Shown here: positions 42,876 through 54,221 of the stretch, piece after piece
Layout: each line of letters begins with the position of its first letter
How positions within the stretch are numbered: position 1 is the stretch's first letter
Assembly (NCBI GenBank): GCA_025210655.1
Contig: JAOARG010000081.1
Coordinates: 23,289 to 87,288, forward strand
Origin: Bacillota bacterium
Lineage (GTDB): Bacteria; Bacillota; Clostridia; Peptostreptococcales; Acidaminobacteraceae
Length of the DNA stretch: 64,000 nucleotides
Direction of reading: 5' to 3'
The notes under the pieces: generated by a model
Seen by the model: only the letters and a program-made list of their open reading frames with translations
Databases searched by the model: none
What the model was told of the DNA's origin: nothing
Position numbers and translations under genes: made by a program

Positions 42876-43022
42876 AGCATGTTAGCTCAATATTATTACA
42901 TATATATAATTTGGGGGAATTTATCATGAGTCAGATCATTTTCTTAATGAAATCAACAGCTATTTATAATATAATAGTAATGTGCAAAAAAGTACGAATA
43001 TATGTTCTTAGGAGTGAAATAA

Positions 43023-45197
43023 ATGGATTTAAGTTTTTTAAACAAAATGCAGTATCAAGGTGTAATCAATACGGAGGGGCCTTCCCTTATTCTGGCAGGT
43101 GCTGGAAGTGGTAAGACAAGGGTTTTGACCCACAAAATAGCTTACCTTATTGAAGAGAAAAAAGTTTTTCCTTCAAAGGTTCTTGCCTTTACATTTACTA
43201 ATAAAGCAGCAAAAGAGATGCGAAGCCGTATTCAGGGACTTATTGGAGAAAAGGCTGATGGTCTTTGGATGGGAACTTTCCACTCTATTTGTGTAAGGAT
43301 TCTTAGAAGGGATATAGATAAAATCGGATATGGTAGGGATTTTGTTATTTATGATACTTCTGATCAGAAGACCCTTATTAAGGACTGCTTGAAGGAGCTA
43401 AATATTGATGATAAAAGTACTCCTGTGAACTTCGTTCAATATAATATTTCAAGTGCAAAAAATGAAATGCTGACACCTGAAAAATATGACTCTCTTTATG
43501 GTGGAGATTTCAAATTGAAGGCTGTTGCTAAGGTATATGAATTATATCAAGATAAGCTTCAGGCAAATAATGCAATGGACTTTGATGATCTTATTTTAAA
43601 TACCATACATCTTTTAAGTAAGCACGAAGATGTTATTGAATATTATCACAATAGATTTAACTATGTTTTAGTAGATGAATATCAGGATACAAATAGGGCA
43701 CAATATGTACTTATTAGACTTCTTACTGGCAATAATAACAATCTATGTGTTGTTGGTGATATCGACCAGTCTATATATGGCTGGAGAGGGGCAGATATTA
43801 GAAATATAAGAGACTTTGAAAAGGATTATCCAAGTGCCAAGGTTATTCTACTTGAACAAAACTATAGATCTTCTAAGAATATTCTTGATGCAGCCAATGC
43901 GGTTATTAAGAATAATAAAAGAAGAAAAGAGAAAAAGCTTTGGACTGACATGGAGGGTGGAAATTTAATAAAGTATTATAATGCCCAAAGTGAGAGGGAT
44001 GAGGCTTCTTATGTTGTATCTCAAATAGAAAAAGAGATGGCTAAGGAAAGAAAGTATGAGGATTTTGCAGTTCTTTATAGAACCAATGCCCAATCACGTA
44101 TCTTTGAGGAGTATTTAATAAAAGAAAGAATTCCTTATAAGATTGTTGGAGGTCATAAGTTCTACGATAGAATGGAAATCAAGGATATGATGGCCTACCT
44201 TAAGGTTATCCAAAATCCACTTGATGAAGTTAATCTACTTAGGATAATTAATGTTCCTAAGAGAGGAATTGGTGCGAAAACTGTTCAAAACTTTAGGGAT
44301 TTGGCAGAAGAGCTTGACTGTGATTTATTTAATGCTATCCTATATGCTGAACAAAATATGAAATTAAGTGCAAAGGTAAAGAAGGGACTTGCTGAGTTTA
44401 TAAGCCTTCTTATGAAGCACATAAACAATGAAGATCTTTTAAATGTAAGTGAAATACTTCTAGATGTAATGAAAACAACAGGATATGTTGAGCAGTTAAA
44501 ACTTGAAAACACAATTGAATCAAGAAGTAGGATCGAAAACTTAAAGGAACTTTCTTCTGTTACAGATGAATTTATTAAAAGATCTGAAACAGGTAATCTT
44601 GAAGATTTCTTAGCCGAAACATCCCTAATGTCTGATATAGACAATATGGAAGATGAGGATGAAAGTATTACCCTTATGACTCTTCATAGTGCCAAGGGAC
44701 TTGAGTTTCCAGTTGTATTTTTAGTTGGTATGGAGGAAGGAATATTCCCATCCAGTAGATCCATGGAAAGTGATGATGATATTGAAGAGGAAAGAAGACT
44801 CTGCTATGTTGGAATCACAAGGGCTGAGGATCAATTATATATATCCCATGCAACTATGCGAAACATGTATGGTCGTACAAATGTAAATCTTATTTCAAGA
44901 TTTATTGAAGAAATACCTAAGAATCTTATTGAAAGTGATTCTGGTACAGTTGCTAAAAGAGAAAGAAAGAAAGTTCAATTTACTGGCTTTGGAATTAATA
45001 AGCCTAAGGGAAATATGGAGAAGATAAGTGGTGACAATGTAAAACCTGGCACTAAAGTATTCCATGATGCCTTTGGTCAGGGAACGATTATTTCTAAAAA
45101 AGGAAATGGTGATGATTCAGAGCTTACTATAGCTTTCGATAATAAAGGAATAAAAAAGCTTATCCTTGGGTATGCACCACTTAAGGTAATATCATAG
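43023..45197 (+). CDS. pcrA: ATP-dependent DNA helicase PcrA (UvrD family)
   Basis: A 724-aa SF1A 3'-5' helicase for repair and plasmid replication. Motif I is LAGAGSGKTRVLTHKIAYL, motif Ia AFTFTNKAAKEM, motif II LVDEYQDTNRAQY, motif III VGDIDQSIYGWRGAD, motif IV EQNYRSSKNIL, motif V TLMTLHSAKGLEFPVVFL and motif VI EERRLCYVGITRAED. The C-terminal 60 aa (PGTKVFHDAFGQGTIISKKG) form the RNA-polymerase/partner-binding Tudor-like domain of PcrA. The start at 43023 has AGGAG 8 nt upstream. ligA follows 26 nt later, the usual pcrA-ligA pair. Confidence 0.97.
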   Translation: MDLSFLNKMQYQGVINTEGPSLILAGAGSGKTRVLTHKIAYLIEEKKVFPSKVLAFTFTNKAAKEMRSRIQGLIGEKADGLWMGTFHSICVRILRRDIDKIGYGRDFVIYDTSDQKTLIKDCLKELNIDDKSTPVNFVQYNISSAKNEMLTPEKYDSLYGGDFKLKAVAKVYELYQDKLQANNAMDFDDLILNTIHLLSKHEDVIEYYHNRFNYVLVDEYQDTNRAQYVLIRLLTGNNNNLCVVGDIDQSIYGWRGADIRNIRDFEKDYPSAKVILLEQNYRSSKNILDAANAVIKNNKRRKEKKLWTDMEGGNLIKYYNAQSERDEASYVVSQIEKEMAKERKYEDFAVLYRTNAQSRIFEEYLIKERIPYKIVGGHKFYDRMEIKDMMAYLKVIQNPLDEVNLLRIINVPKRGIGAKTVQNFRDLAEELDCDLFNAILYAEQNMKLSAKVKKGLAEFISLLMKHINNEDLLNVSEILLDVMKTTGYVEQLKLENTIESRSRIENLKELSSVTDEFIKRSETGNLEDFLAETSLMSDIDNMEDEDESITLMTLHSAKGLEFPVVFLVGMEEGIFPSSRSMESDDDIEEERRLCYVGITRAEDQLYISHATMRNMYGRTNVNLISRFIEEIPKNLIESDSGTVAKRERKKVQFTGFGINKPKGNMEKISGDNVKPGTKVFHDAFGQGTIISKKGNGDDSELTIAFDNKGIKKLILGYAPLKVIS

Positions 45198-45202
45198 TTT
45201 GA

Positions 45203-47215
<2,013 letters not shown>

Positions 47216-47470
47216 AGCTCGTGTTTAGTAGGTCGTAGTTCGTAGGTCGGAAGGTCAAGAGATTTAAGACCATGATTAAAGAATTAAATCAACAAGGTCA
47301 CCCATTAATTTGGGTGGCCTTTTATTGTATTTAGAAGCTCGTATTTATTGCTTACAGAAGTTTTGATATTCAAAACAATAACACAGACGAAGTCTTGTGT
47401 CGCTCATCCTCAATCCCTTCCCGACCAACCACCCACGACCTACGGTGTCTTCCGACGGAAGACACATGTA
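47216..47470. repeat. GTAGGTCG-type palindromic array with embedded ligA terminator
   Basis: GTAGGTCG stands at 47228 and 47242, and CGACCTAC at 47436. A direct repeat AAGCTCGT(G/A)TTTA occurs near 47215 and 47336. Hairpins between them: GTTTTG-atatt-CAAAAC (47360-47376), ACACAGAC-gaa-GTCTTGTGT (47381-47400) and GTGTCTTCC-gac-GGAAGACAC (47445-47465). A rho-independent terminator, AGGTCACCCA..TGGGTGGCCT and T4 (47295-47324), lies inside. The rule of core plus mini-hairpin is looser than in the other arrays. This is the first third of an 816-nt gap. Confidence 0.6.
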
Positions 47471-47777
47471 TTTCAATGAATAAATTTGAATAATATTTAA
47501 AAGGAAATGCAAATTTTCCTTAGAAAAATATATATCATTACCAAAAAACTGTTTAATTTTTAAAGGGAAAACGATTTTCCGGAAGAATGATACTAAAAAA
47601 AGAATGTATAATTATGCATGACTTTAATCTGATAAATGACTAAAATATGGTGAAAATACGAATGAAAAATATTAAATTTTAGTAAAATCTGTTGTTTCCA
47701 CTACATTATGAGGGGGATTTTTAAATAAAGTTCCAAAATGTTACGAATTGTTAAAGATTCTAAAAGCCTTGTTTTCA

Positions 47778-47806
47778 TTGTATTTTAGAGGTAAATGAGC
47801 TATTAT
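47778..47806 (+). promoter_or_regulatory. Possible promoter of the opp operon
   Basis: TTGTAT (47778-47783) and TATTAT (47801-47806) are 17 nt apart. The -35 is weak. It would give a leader of over 200 nt holding the CodY box at 47932. The stretch 47471-48031 is A/T-rich and has no gene that I can see. Confidence 0.35.
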
Positions 47807-47931
47807 TATATGTATGACAAAAAAAGAAGGTCGTTTGGCGGATGATTATACATACGATGAATATTTAAACATTTGGTGACATTCTTATTTATTTAAAATC
47901 AAAGGATATGTCATTTTTTAAAGTCAGGGGA

Positions 47932-47946
47932 AATTTTCAGAAAATT
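47932..47946 (+). promoter_or_regulatory. Perfect CodY box upstream of oppB
   Basis: AATTTTCAGAAAATT matches the CodY consensus AATTTTCWGAAAATT at all 15 positions. It lies 86 nt before the oppB start. CodY represses peptide transport genes when branched-chain amino acids and GTP are plentiful, which fits the opp genes. Confidence 0.85.
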
Positions 47947-48031
47947 TATCCAAATGATTTTTAGATAGCCAAAAGTTTTAAACGGTGTCGTAGGAATTTA
48001 TCTGCTGTAATTTTTGAAGGGAGTGTAAATT

Positions 48032-48952
48032 TTGGGAAGATTTATTGCAAATAGGATTGTGTCTGCATTTATAACATTATTTTTAATAATCACAATCACG
48101 TTCTTCTTAATGCATTCTGTTCCGGGTGGACCGTTCACAAGAGAAAAGCCACTTCCACCGCCGGTAATTGAAGCATTAAATGAGAAGTATCACTTAGATG
48201 ATCCATTATATGTACAGTACTTTGACTACCTTAAAGGGGTAGCTACATTAGATCTTGGTCCATCATTCCAAAAGATTGGTGTTGACGTTATGGATTTAAT
48301 TAAAGATGGTTTCCCTGCGTCGGCGAAAATAGGGGGATTCTCAGTTCTGTTAGTAATTATTCTAGGGGTTCCACTTGGTATGGTGGCCGCCATGAAACAG
48401 AACAAACTTACGGATAAAATACTTATGCTTATAGCGACTCTGGGGGTAACAATACCGAGTTTCGTTCTTGCAACAGGCATAATTTATATATTCAGTTCAA
48501 AGTTAGGAGTGCTTCCGTCCCACGGACTTGACACACCTAAGCATCTTATTGGACCTGTAATCGCACTTGCTGGTTTCTCAATGTCATTCGTATCTAGACT
48601 TACTAGATCGAGCATGGTTGAGGTTCTTCAGCAGGATTATATCAGGACTGCAAGAGCAAAGGGTCTTTCTGAGTTTGTTGTAATCGGAAAACATGCTTTA
48701 AAGAATGCTCTTATTCCAGTAGTAACTTATATAGGACCTATGGTAGCTTCTATCCTTACTGGATCATTTGTAATTGAAAAAATATTCGCAGTTCCTGGAA
48801 TGGGTAAATATTTCGTTGAAAGTATTCACAATAGAGATTATACAGTAATCATGGGTGTTACAATCTTCTATGCATCTTTCTTAATTGTAATGATACTTAT
48901 AGTAGACTTACTTTACGGAATAATTGATCCAAGAATTAAACTACACGATTAA
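48032..48952 (+). CDS. oppB: Oligopeptide ABC transporter permease OppB
   Basis: A 306-aa inner-membrane permease with six helices. The start GRFIANRIVSAFITLFLIITITFFLMHSVPGGPF is typical OppB. The coupling helix is in RTARAKGLSEFVVIGKHALKNALIPVVTYIG. The TTG start lies 8 nt after GGGAG. It imports peptides together with OppC, OppD, OppF and the OppA lipoprotein. The operon is preceded by a CodY box. Confidence 0.96.
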   Translation: MGRFIANRIVSAFITLFLIITITFFLMHSVPGGPFTREKPLPPPVIEALNEKYHLDDPLYVQYFDYLKGVATLDLGPSFQKIGVDVMDLIKDGFPASAKIGGFSVLLVIILGVPLGMVAAMKQNKLTDKILMLIATLGVTIPSFVLATGIIYIFSSKLGVLPSHGLDTPKHLIGPVIALAGFSMSFVSRLTRSSMVEVLQQDYIRTARAKGLSEFVVIGKHALKNALIPVVTYIGPMVASILTGSFVIEKIFAVPGMGKYFVESIHNRDYTVIMGVTIFYASFLIVMILIVDLLYGIIDPRIKLHD

Positions 48953-48964
48953 GGAGGTTGTAAG

Positions 48965-50161
48965 GTGTCTGATGTTAGAAAGATAGATAAGAGCATGTGG
49001 GAGCAGGTTTCTAAAGATTCTAATGGATTGGAAGTAATCAGCAGACCCAGCATGACATACTGGCAAGATGTATGGAGAAGACTTAAGAAAAACTATACTG
49101 CCATAGCAGGTATGATTATTATCATACTATTAGTATTAGCAGCAGTTATTGGACCAATGGTTAGTAGTGTTTCATATTCAGATCAGAATCTGAACTTTGC
49201 AAACCTACCACCTAAATTAGCTTTATATGAACTTGAGGGTGATGATTACCTATATGTTCATAAAGAATATAGAGTTTACCTTGTAAAGGGTAATGGACTT
49301 GTTGAAGAAAAACTTGTTGAAACTAAAGATGATGTTATGAACCGTAGCAGAATGTATAATGTTGATGGCAAGGAAATTATTCTTGATTACAGTTTCGCTA
49401 TCAAGAATAAAGATGTAAAGGATGGTAAGAAGTTTGAACTTCTTGTTGATGGAAAAGAAGCTCAGGTAGCTAAGACAGTAAGAAATAAAAACTACTTCTT
49501 CGGTAGTGATACTCACGGTAGAGACCTTTTAGTAAGGGTTCTTATCGGAGCTAGAATTTCTCTTATGATCGCTCTTGTTGCTACAGTTGTTAACTTCTTT
49601 ATTGGAGTTCTTTACGGTGGTGTTTCAGGATACATGGGTGGAAAAGTTGATAATGCAATGATGAGATTTGTTGATATTATCAATACGATTCCAATGATGT
49701 TATATATTATCTTATTAATGGTAGTTTTACCTCCGGGACTTGGAACAATCATGCTTGCCCTTGGACTTACTTACTGGGTAAGAATGGCTAGAATTGTTAG
49801 GGGTCAGGTACTAAGCCTTAAGGAGCAGGAATTCGTTCTTGCAGCAAGAACTTTAGGAGCAAGCACGTGGAGAATTATGTTAAGACATCTTATTCCAAAT
49901 GCTATGGGACCGATTATTATTTCCCTTACAATGTCTATTCCGAGTGCTATCTTTACAGAAGCATTCTTAAGTTTCGTTGGACTTGGGGTTCCAGCACCCC
50001 TAGCTTCATGGGGTACACTTGCTAATGATGCACTTAACGGTTTGAGATCTTATCCTTACCAGTTACTGTATCCATCACTTGCAATTTGTATCACAATGTT
50101 AGCGTTCAATTTCTTAGGTGATGGTTTAAGGGATGCCCTTGATCCACGTTTACGTAAATAG
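48965..50161 (+). CDS. oppC: Oligopeptide ABC transporter permease OppC with extracytoplasmic insert
   Basis: A 398-aa permease. The N-terminal OppC segment WQDVWRRLKKNYTAIAGMIIIILLVLAAVIGP contains helix 1. NYFFGSDTHGRDLLVRVLIGARISL is the standard block before helix 2. RTLGASTWRIMLRHLIPNAMGPII is the coupling region. Between helix 1 and the GSDTHGRD block there is an extra, probably extracytoplasmic, stretch of about 100 residues (around 75-175), so the protein is longer than the usual 300-345 aa. The GTG start has AGGAGG 5 nt upstream. Confidence 0.95.
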   Translation: MSDVRKIDKSMWEQVSKDSNGLEVISRPSMTYWQDVWRRLKKNYTAIAGMIIIILLVLAAVIGPMVSSVSYSDQNLNFANLPPKLALYELEGDDYLYVHKEYRVYLVKGNGLVEEKLVETKDDVMNRSRMYNVDGKEIILDYSFAIKNKDVKDGKKFELLVDGKEAQVAKTVRNKNYFFGSDTHGRDLLVRVLIGARISLMIALVATVVNFFIGVLYGGVSGYMGGKVDNAMMRFVDIINTIPMMLYIILLMVVLPPGLGTIMLALGLTYWVRMARIVRGQVLSLKEQEFVLAARTLGASTWRIMLRHLIPNAMGPIIISLTMSIPSAIFTEAFLSFVGLGVPAPLASWGTLANDALNGLRSYPYQLLYPSLAICITMLAFNFLGDGLRDALDPRLRK

Positions 50162-50176
50162 GAAGAGGTGAAGGTG

Positions 50177-51202
50177 TTGAGTAAAAAGTTATTAGATGTT
50201 AAAAATTTAAAAACCTCTTTCTACACACATGTTGGAGAGGTACAAGCCGTAAGAGGCGTAAGCTTTGGCCTTGATAAAGGTGAAGCTCTTGGAATCGTTG
50301 GTGAGTCAGGTAGTGGTAAGAGTGTTACTTCTATGTCCATTATGAAGCTTATTCAGTTTCCAGGGAAAATTAAAGAAGGCGAAATAGTTTTCAAAGGTGA
50401 AAACCTTGTTAATGCAGATAAGAAAAAGATGATGTCAATCAGAGGTAATGAGATCGCTATGATCTTCCAGGATCCTATGACATCACTAAATCCAGTATAT
50501 ACAGTTGGTAACCAGATTATTGAAGCAATTGTAAGACACCAGGGCTTAAGTAAAGCTGAAGCTAGAAAAAAAGCTATTGAGATGCTTACACTTGTTGGTA
50601 TACCTTCTCCAGAGACTAGAGTAGATAACTATCCACATGAGTTCAGTGGTGGTATGAGACAGAGAGCTATGATTGCAATAGCACTTTCATGTCAGCCTGA
50701 TCTTCTTATTGCGGATGAGCCTACTACAGCTCTTGATGTTACAATTCAGGCTCAGATTCTTGAGCTTATGAAGGACCTTAAAGATAAGGTTAATACTTCT
50801 ATTATTCTTATTACACATGACCTTGGTGTTGTTGCTGACGTATGTTCAAGAATAATAGTTATGTATGGTGGTTTAGTAATGGAAGAGGGAACTTCTAAGG
50901 ATATTTTCTATAATCCTAAGCACCCTTACACAATGGGTCTGTTAAAATCTGTTCCTAGAATGGATGATTCTGAGAAGAAGAGACTTGTACCTATTGAAGG
51001 TTCACCACCAGATCTAGTTAAGCCGCCAAAGGGATGTCCTTTTGCAGCTAGATGTGATTACTGTATGAAGATTTGTCTTGAGGAAATACCACCGTATTTC
51101 CAAATTGATGAAGGACATAGATCTGCTTGCTGGCTTCTACACGAAGAAGCTCCAGAAGTAGAGGTAGAAACTGGAGTAAGGAGGGAAAGCATTAATGGAT
51201 AA
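50177..51202 (+). CDS. oppD: Oligopeptide ABC transporter ATPase OppD
   Basis: About 341 aa. Walker A is IVGESGSGKSVTSMS, the Q-loop is MIFQDPMTSLNPV, the signature is EFSGGMRQRAMIA, Walker B is LLIADEPTTALDVT and the H-switch is LITHDLGVVADV. The C-terminal GCPFAARCDYCMKICLEEIP is the Cys-rich oligopeptide-ABC extension, a possible Fe-S site. GTG 50168 and GTG 50174 are in frame, but the GAGGTG at 50165-50170 fits TTG 50177 best. Its end overlaps oppF by 8 nt. Confidence 0.95.
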   Translation: MSKKLLDVKNLKTSFYTHVGEVQAVRGVSFGLDKGEALGIVGESGSGKSVTSMSIMKLIQFPGKIKEGEIVFKGENLVNADKKKMMSIRGNEIAMIFQDPMTSLNPVYTVGNQIIEAIVRHQGLSKAEARKKAIEMLTLVGIPSPETRVDNYPHEFSGGMRQRAMIAIALSCQPDLLIADEPTTALDVTIQAQILELMKDLKDKVNTSIILITHDLGVVADVCSRIIVMYGGLVMEEGTSKDIFYNPKHPYTMGLLKSVPRMDDSEKKRLVPIEGSPPDLVKPPKGCPFAARCDYCMKICLEEIPPYFQIDEGHRSACWLLHEEAPEVEVETGVRRESING

Positions 51203-52184
51203 GTCAAAAAATGATGTTCTTATAGAAATTAAGAACTTGAAAAAATATTTCCCTATTAATAAAGGTTTCTTTAAAAAAGATACAGCTTATGTAAAAGCTG
51301 TTGATGGAGTAAGTTTTGATATCAAAAAAGGTGAAACTTTCGGTCTTGTTGGAGAGTCAGGATGTGGTAAATCTACTACAGGTAGAACTATTATCAGACT
51401 TTACGATGTAACTGATGGTGAAATTGTATTTGATGGAACTGAACTTGGAAGATTAAGTCAACAAGAACTTAAGCCTTTCAGAAAGAAAATTCAGATGATT
51501 TTCCAGGACCCTTATGCATCTCTTAACTCAAGAATGACAGTTGGAGATATTATCGGTGAGCCAATCGATATTCATAATATTGCTTCTGGTGAAGAAAGAC
51601 AAAGAATAATATATGACCTACTTGAGAGAGTTGGACTTAGCAAGGATCATGCAAATAGATATCCTCATGAGTTCAGTGGTGGTCAGAGACAGAGAATCGG
51701 TATAGCAAGAGCACTTGCAGTAAATCCAGATTTTATCATCTGTGATGAGCCTATTTCAGCACTTGATGTATCTATCCAGGCACAGGTTGTAAACATGCTT
51801 GAAGATTTACAAAAGGAACTTGGACTTACTTACCTATTCATTGCCCATGACCTTTCAATGGTTAAGCATATATCAGATAGAATAGGTGTTATGTACCTTG
51901 GAAAGCTTGTAGAGGTATCTACAGCTGATGGATTATATGATAATCCAAACCATCCTTACACTAAAGCTCTACTTTCTGCGATTCCAATTCCAGATCCAGA
52001 GTTTAGCGAGAACAATGAGAGGGTAATACTAGAAGGGGATGTACCAAGTCCTTTAAATCCTCCATCAGGATGTAGATTTAGAACAAGATGTCAGTATGCT
52101 ATGGACATCTGTGCAGAAAAAGAACCTGAACTTATTGATTTAGGCGATGGTCACATGTCTGCATGTCACTTAAACAACAAGTAA
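51195..52184 (+). CDS. oppF: Oligopeptide ABC transporter ATPase OppF
   Basis: A 329-aa partner ATPase. Walker A is [16 protein letters not shown], the Q-loop is [16 protein letters not shown], the signature is [16 protein letters not shown], Walker B is [15 protein letters not shown] and the H-switch is [12 protein letters not shown]. The C-terminal [15 protein letters not shown] matches the OppD extension. AAGGAGG lies 7-8 nt before ATG, inside the end of oppD. A terminator follows, before oppA. Confidence 0.96.
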   Translation: MDKSKNDVLIEIKNLKKYFPINKGFFKKDTAYVKAVDGVSFDIKKGETFGLVGESGCGKSTTGRTIIRLYDVTDGEIVFDGTELGRLSQQELKPFRKKIQMIFQDPYASLNSRMTVGDIIGEPIDIHNIASGEERQRIIYDLLERVGLSKDHANRYPHEFSGGQRQRIGIARALAVNPDFIICDEPISALDVSIQAQVVNMLEDLQKELGLTYLFIAHDLSMVKHISDRIGVMYLGKLVEVSTADGLYDNPNHPYTKALLSAIPIPDPEFSENNERVILEGDVPSPLNPPSGCRFRTRCQYAMDICAEKEPELIDLGDGHMSACHLNNK

Positions 52185-52202
52185 TAATTTGACAACAAAG
52201 TA

Positions 52203-52242
52203 TAGCCTGAAGATTCTAATAGGAATATTCAGGCTATTTTTC
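52203..52242 (+). terminator. Terminator between oppF and oppA
   Basis: TAGCCTGAA (52203-52211) pairs with TTCAGGCTA (52228-52236), followed by TTTTT. It allows oppA to be set separately from oppBCDF. Confidence 0.8.
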
Positions 52243-52280
52243 GAAAAAATGACCAAAAGTCAAAAAACTTGCTAGATTCA

Positions 52281-52309
52281 TTGATTTTGTTAGTAAAATG
52301 TATTATAAT
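52281..52309 (+). promoter_or_regulatory. oppA promoter
   Basis: TTGATT (52281-52286), 17 nt, TATAAT (52304-52309). Downstream, the leader has a hairpin ATTATAA-ACACAT..ATGTGT-TTATAAT near 52352-52390, which may stabilise the oppA mRNA. Confidence 0.8.
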
Positions 52310-52446
52310 ATTATTAAGTTTTTTTAACATTGTGTTACATAGTGTTAATAAAGGATTATAAACACATATACATAAATGTGTCTTATAATATAAATAGACT
52401 GAAAAGTCTAAATTTTTTAAAAAGAAAAACGGAGGGGATTTTTTTG

Positions 52447-54117
52447 TTGAGAAAAAGCTTAGCATTATTTTTAGTATTTGTATTAGCTATGGTTGCTTTC
52501 ACTGGTTGTGGATCTAAACCAGCTGAGCCGGCTTCAGAAGAGCCAGCTGCAACTGAAGATCAGGGAACTGAAGAAGCTTCTACAGACGCTGCAGAAGAAA
52601 AAGTATTAGTATTTAACCTATTTAGTGAGCCAAAAACAATTGACCCACAATTAAACTCTGCTACAGATGGTGGACACGTAATTTCAAACACTTTCGCAGG
52701 TCTTATGAGAACTGTAAATGGTGAATTACAACCAGAATTAGCTGAGAGCTATGAAGTTAGTGAAGATGGTTTAGTATACACTTTCCATTTAAAAGACACT
52801 TTATGGTCTGATGGACAGCCTCTTGTAGCTGGAGATTTCGAGTACGCTTGGAAGAGAGCTTTAGATCCATTAACTGCATCTGAGTATGCATTCCAATTAT
52901 TCTACATCAAGGGTGGACAAGAATTCTTCAACGGAGAAGGATCTGCTGATGATGTAGCTGTTAAAGCATTAGATGAGAAGACTTTACAAGTAGAGCTTAT
53001 TGCTCCTACTCCTTACTTCTTAAACCTTACTTCTTTCTACACTTTAATGCCAACTAGAAAAGACGCAGTTGAGCAAGTGGCTGATGGAAGATGGGCTATT
53101 GATCCAGAAGTAACTATTTCTAATGGACCTTTCAAATTAGTAGAGTACAAGTCAGGCGACAAGATGATTCTTGCTAAGAATGAGAATTACTGGAACGCTG
53201 ACGCTGTTAAATTAGATAAGATTGTTGCTACTATGATCGTTGATAGATCAACTGCTCTTACTGCTTATGAAGCTGGTGAAGTAGATGTTATCGATGATAT
53301 GCCAACAACTGAAATTCCAAGATTATTGGCTGAAGATCCAACTTTCCAAATCATGCCTTACCTTGGAACTTACTACTACTACTTCAATATTTCTAAAGAG
53401 CCATTTGATAATGAAGATGTAAGAAGAGCATTATCACTTGCTATCGATAGAAATGCAATCGTAACTACAGTATCTAAGGGTGGACAACAACCTGCTACTG
53501 GTTTCGTTCCAGCTGGTTTAACTGATGCTGATGGTAAAGATTTCAGAGCTACAAACGGAGATTTCGGAATTGATCCAATGAAAGCTTCAGTTGAAGAAGC
53601 TAAGGAGTTATTAGCTAAAGCTGGTTACCCAAATGGAGAAGGATTCCCTAAATTCGAATTACTTTACAACACTTCTGAAGGACACAAGGCTATCGCTGAG
53701 GCAATTCAGGAAATGTGGAAGAAGAACTTAGGACTTGAAGTTTCTCTTGCTAACCAAGACTGGGCAGTATTCCAGGATTCTAGACATAACGGTTCATTCG
53801 ATATGGCTAGAGGTGGATGGATTGGAGATTACTCTGACCCTATGACATTCCTTGACTTATTCACTTCTTACTCAGGATCTAACGATACTCAGTGGAAGTC
53901 TGAAGATTACGATGCTTTAATTGAAGAGTCTAAGATGAAGTCTGGACACGATAGATTCGAAGTATTATACGCAGCTGAGAAGATGCTTATGGAAGATATG
54001 AAAGTAATGCCAATCTACTACTACACTAACCCTATCATGGTAAAAGAGCATGTTAAAGGTTGGAGCTTAGATATTCTAGGTAAGTGGTACTTCGGTAACG
54101 TTGATATCGTAAAATAA
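52447..54117 (+). CDS. oppA: Oligopeptide-binding lipoprotein OppA
   Basis: About 556 aa, solute-binding family 5. The N-terminus RKSLALFLVFVLAMVAFTGCGSK has a signal peptide with lipobox FTGC, so it is lipid-anchored outside the membrane. After an acidic Ala/Glu linker come FNLFSEPKTIDPQLNSATDGGHVISN and VYTFHLKDTLWSDGQPLVAGDFEYAWKRALDP, the family-5 signature. The TTGs at 52444 and 52447 both follow GGAGGGG (6 and 9 nt); upstream in-frame codons precede the binding site and are rejected. Codons favour C-ending forms (TTC, TAC, AAC) much more than the neighbours do, which suggests high expression. Confidence 0.95.
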   Translation: MRKSLALFLVFVLAMVAFTGCGSKPAEPASEEPAATEDQGTEEASTDAAEEKVLVFNLFSEPKTIDPQLNSATDGGHVISNTFAGLMRTVNGELQPELAESYEVSEDGLVYTFHLKDTLWSDGQPLVAGDFEYAWKRALDPLTASEYAFQLFYIKGGQEFFNGEGSADDVAVKALDEKTLQVELIAPTPYFLNLTSFYTLMPTRKDAVEQVADGRWAIDPEVTISNGPFKLVEYKSGDKMILAKNENYWNADAVKLDKIVATMIVDRSTALTAYEAGEVDVIDDMPTTEIPRLLAEDPTFQIMPYLGTYYYYFNISKEPFDNEDVRRALSLAIDRNAIVTTVSKGGQQPATGFVPAGLTDADGKDFRATNGDFGIDPMKASVEEAKELLAKAGYPNGEGFPKFELLYNTSEGHKAIAEAIQEMWKKNLGLEVSLANQDWAVFQDSRHNGSFDMARGGWIGDYSDPMTFLDLFTSYSGSNDTQWKSEDYDALIEESKMKSGHDRFEVLYAAEKMLMEDMKVMPIYYYTNPIMVKEHVKGWSLDILGKWYFGNVDIVK

Positions 54118-54130
54118 GATATGTTAAATC

Positions 54131-54162
54131 AAGTGCCCTGTGAAAACAGGGCACTTTTTTCA
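54131..54162 (+). terminator. Terminator of oppA
   Basis: AAGTGCCCTGT-gaaa-ACAGGGCACTT and T6: an 11-bp perfect stem with a GAAA loop. Confidence 0.93.
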
Positions 54163-54221
54163 TTTTTGTGTTAAAATACATATATAGGATGGGAAATAAT
54201 TAAACAAGGGGAGAAAAACAC

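Noticed and set aside
42911..43114. 67-codon plus-strand frame before pcrA with a GGGGG just upstream
   Set aside because: It overlaps the start of pcrA out of frame, its translation has no family features, and pcrA has its own well-placed binding site.
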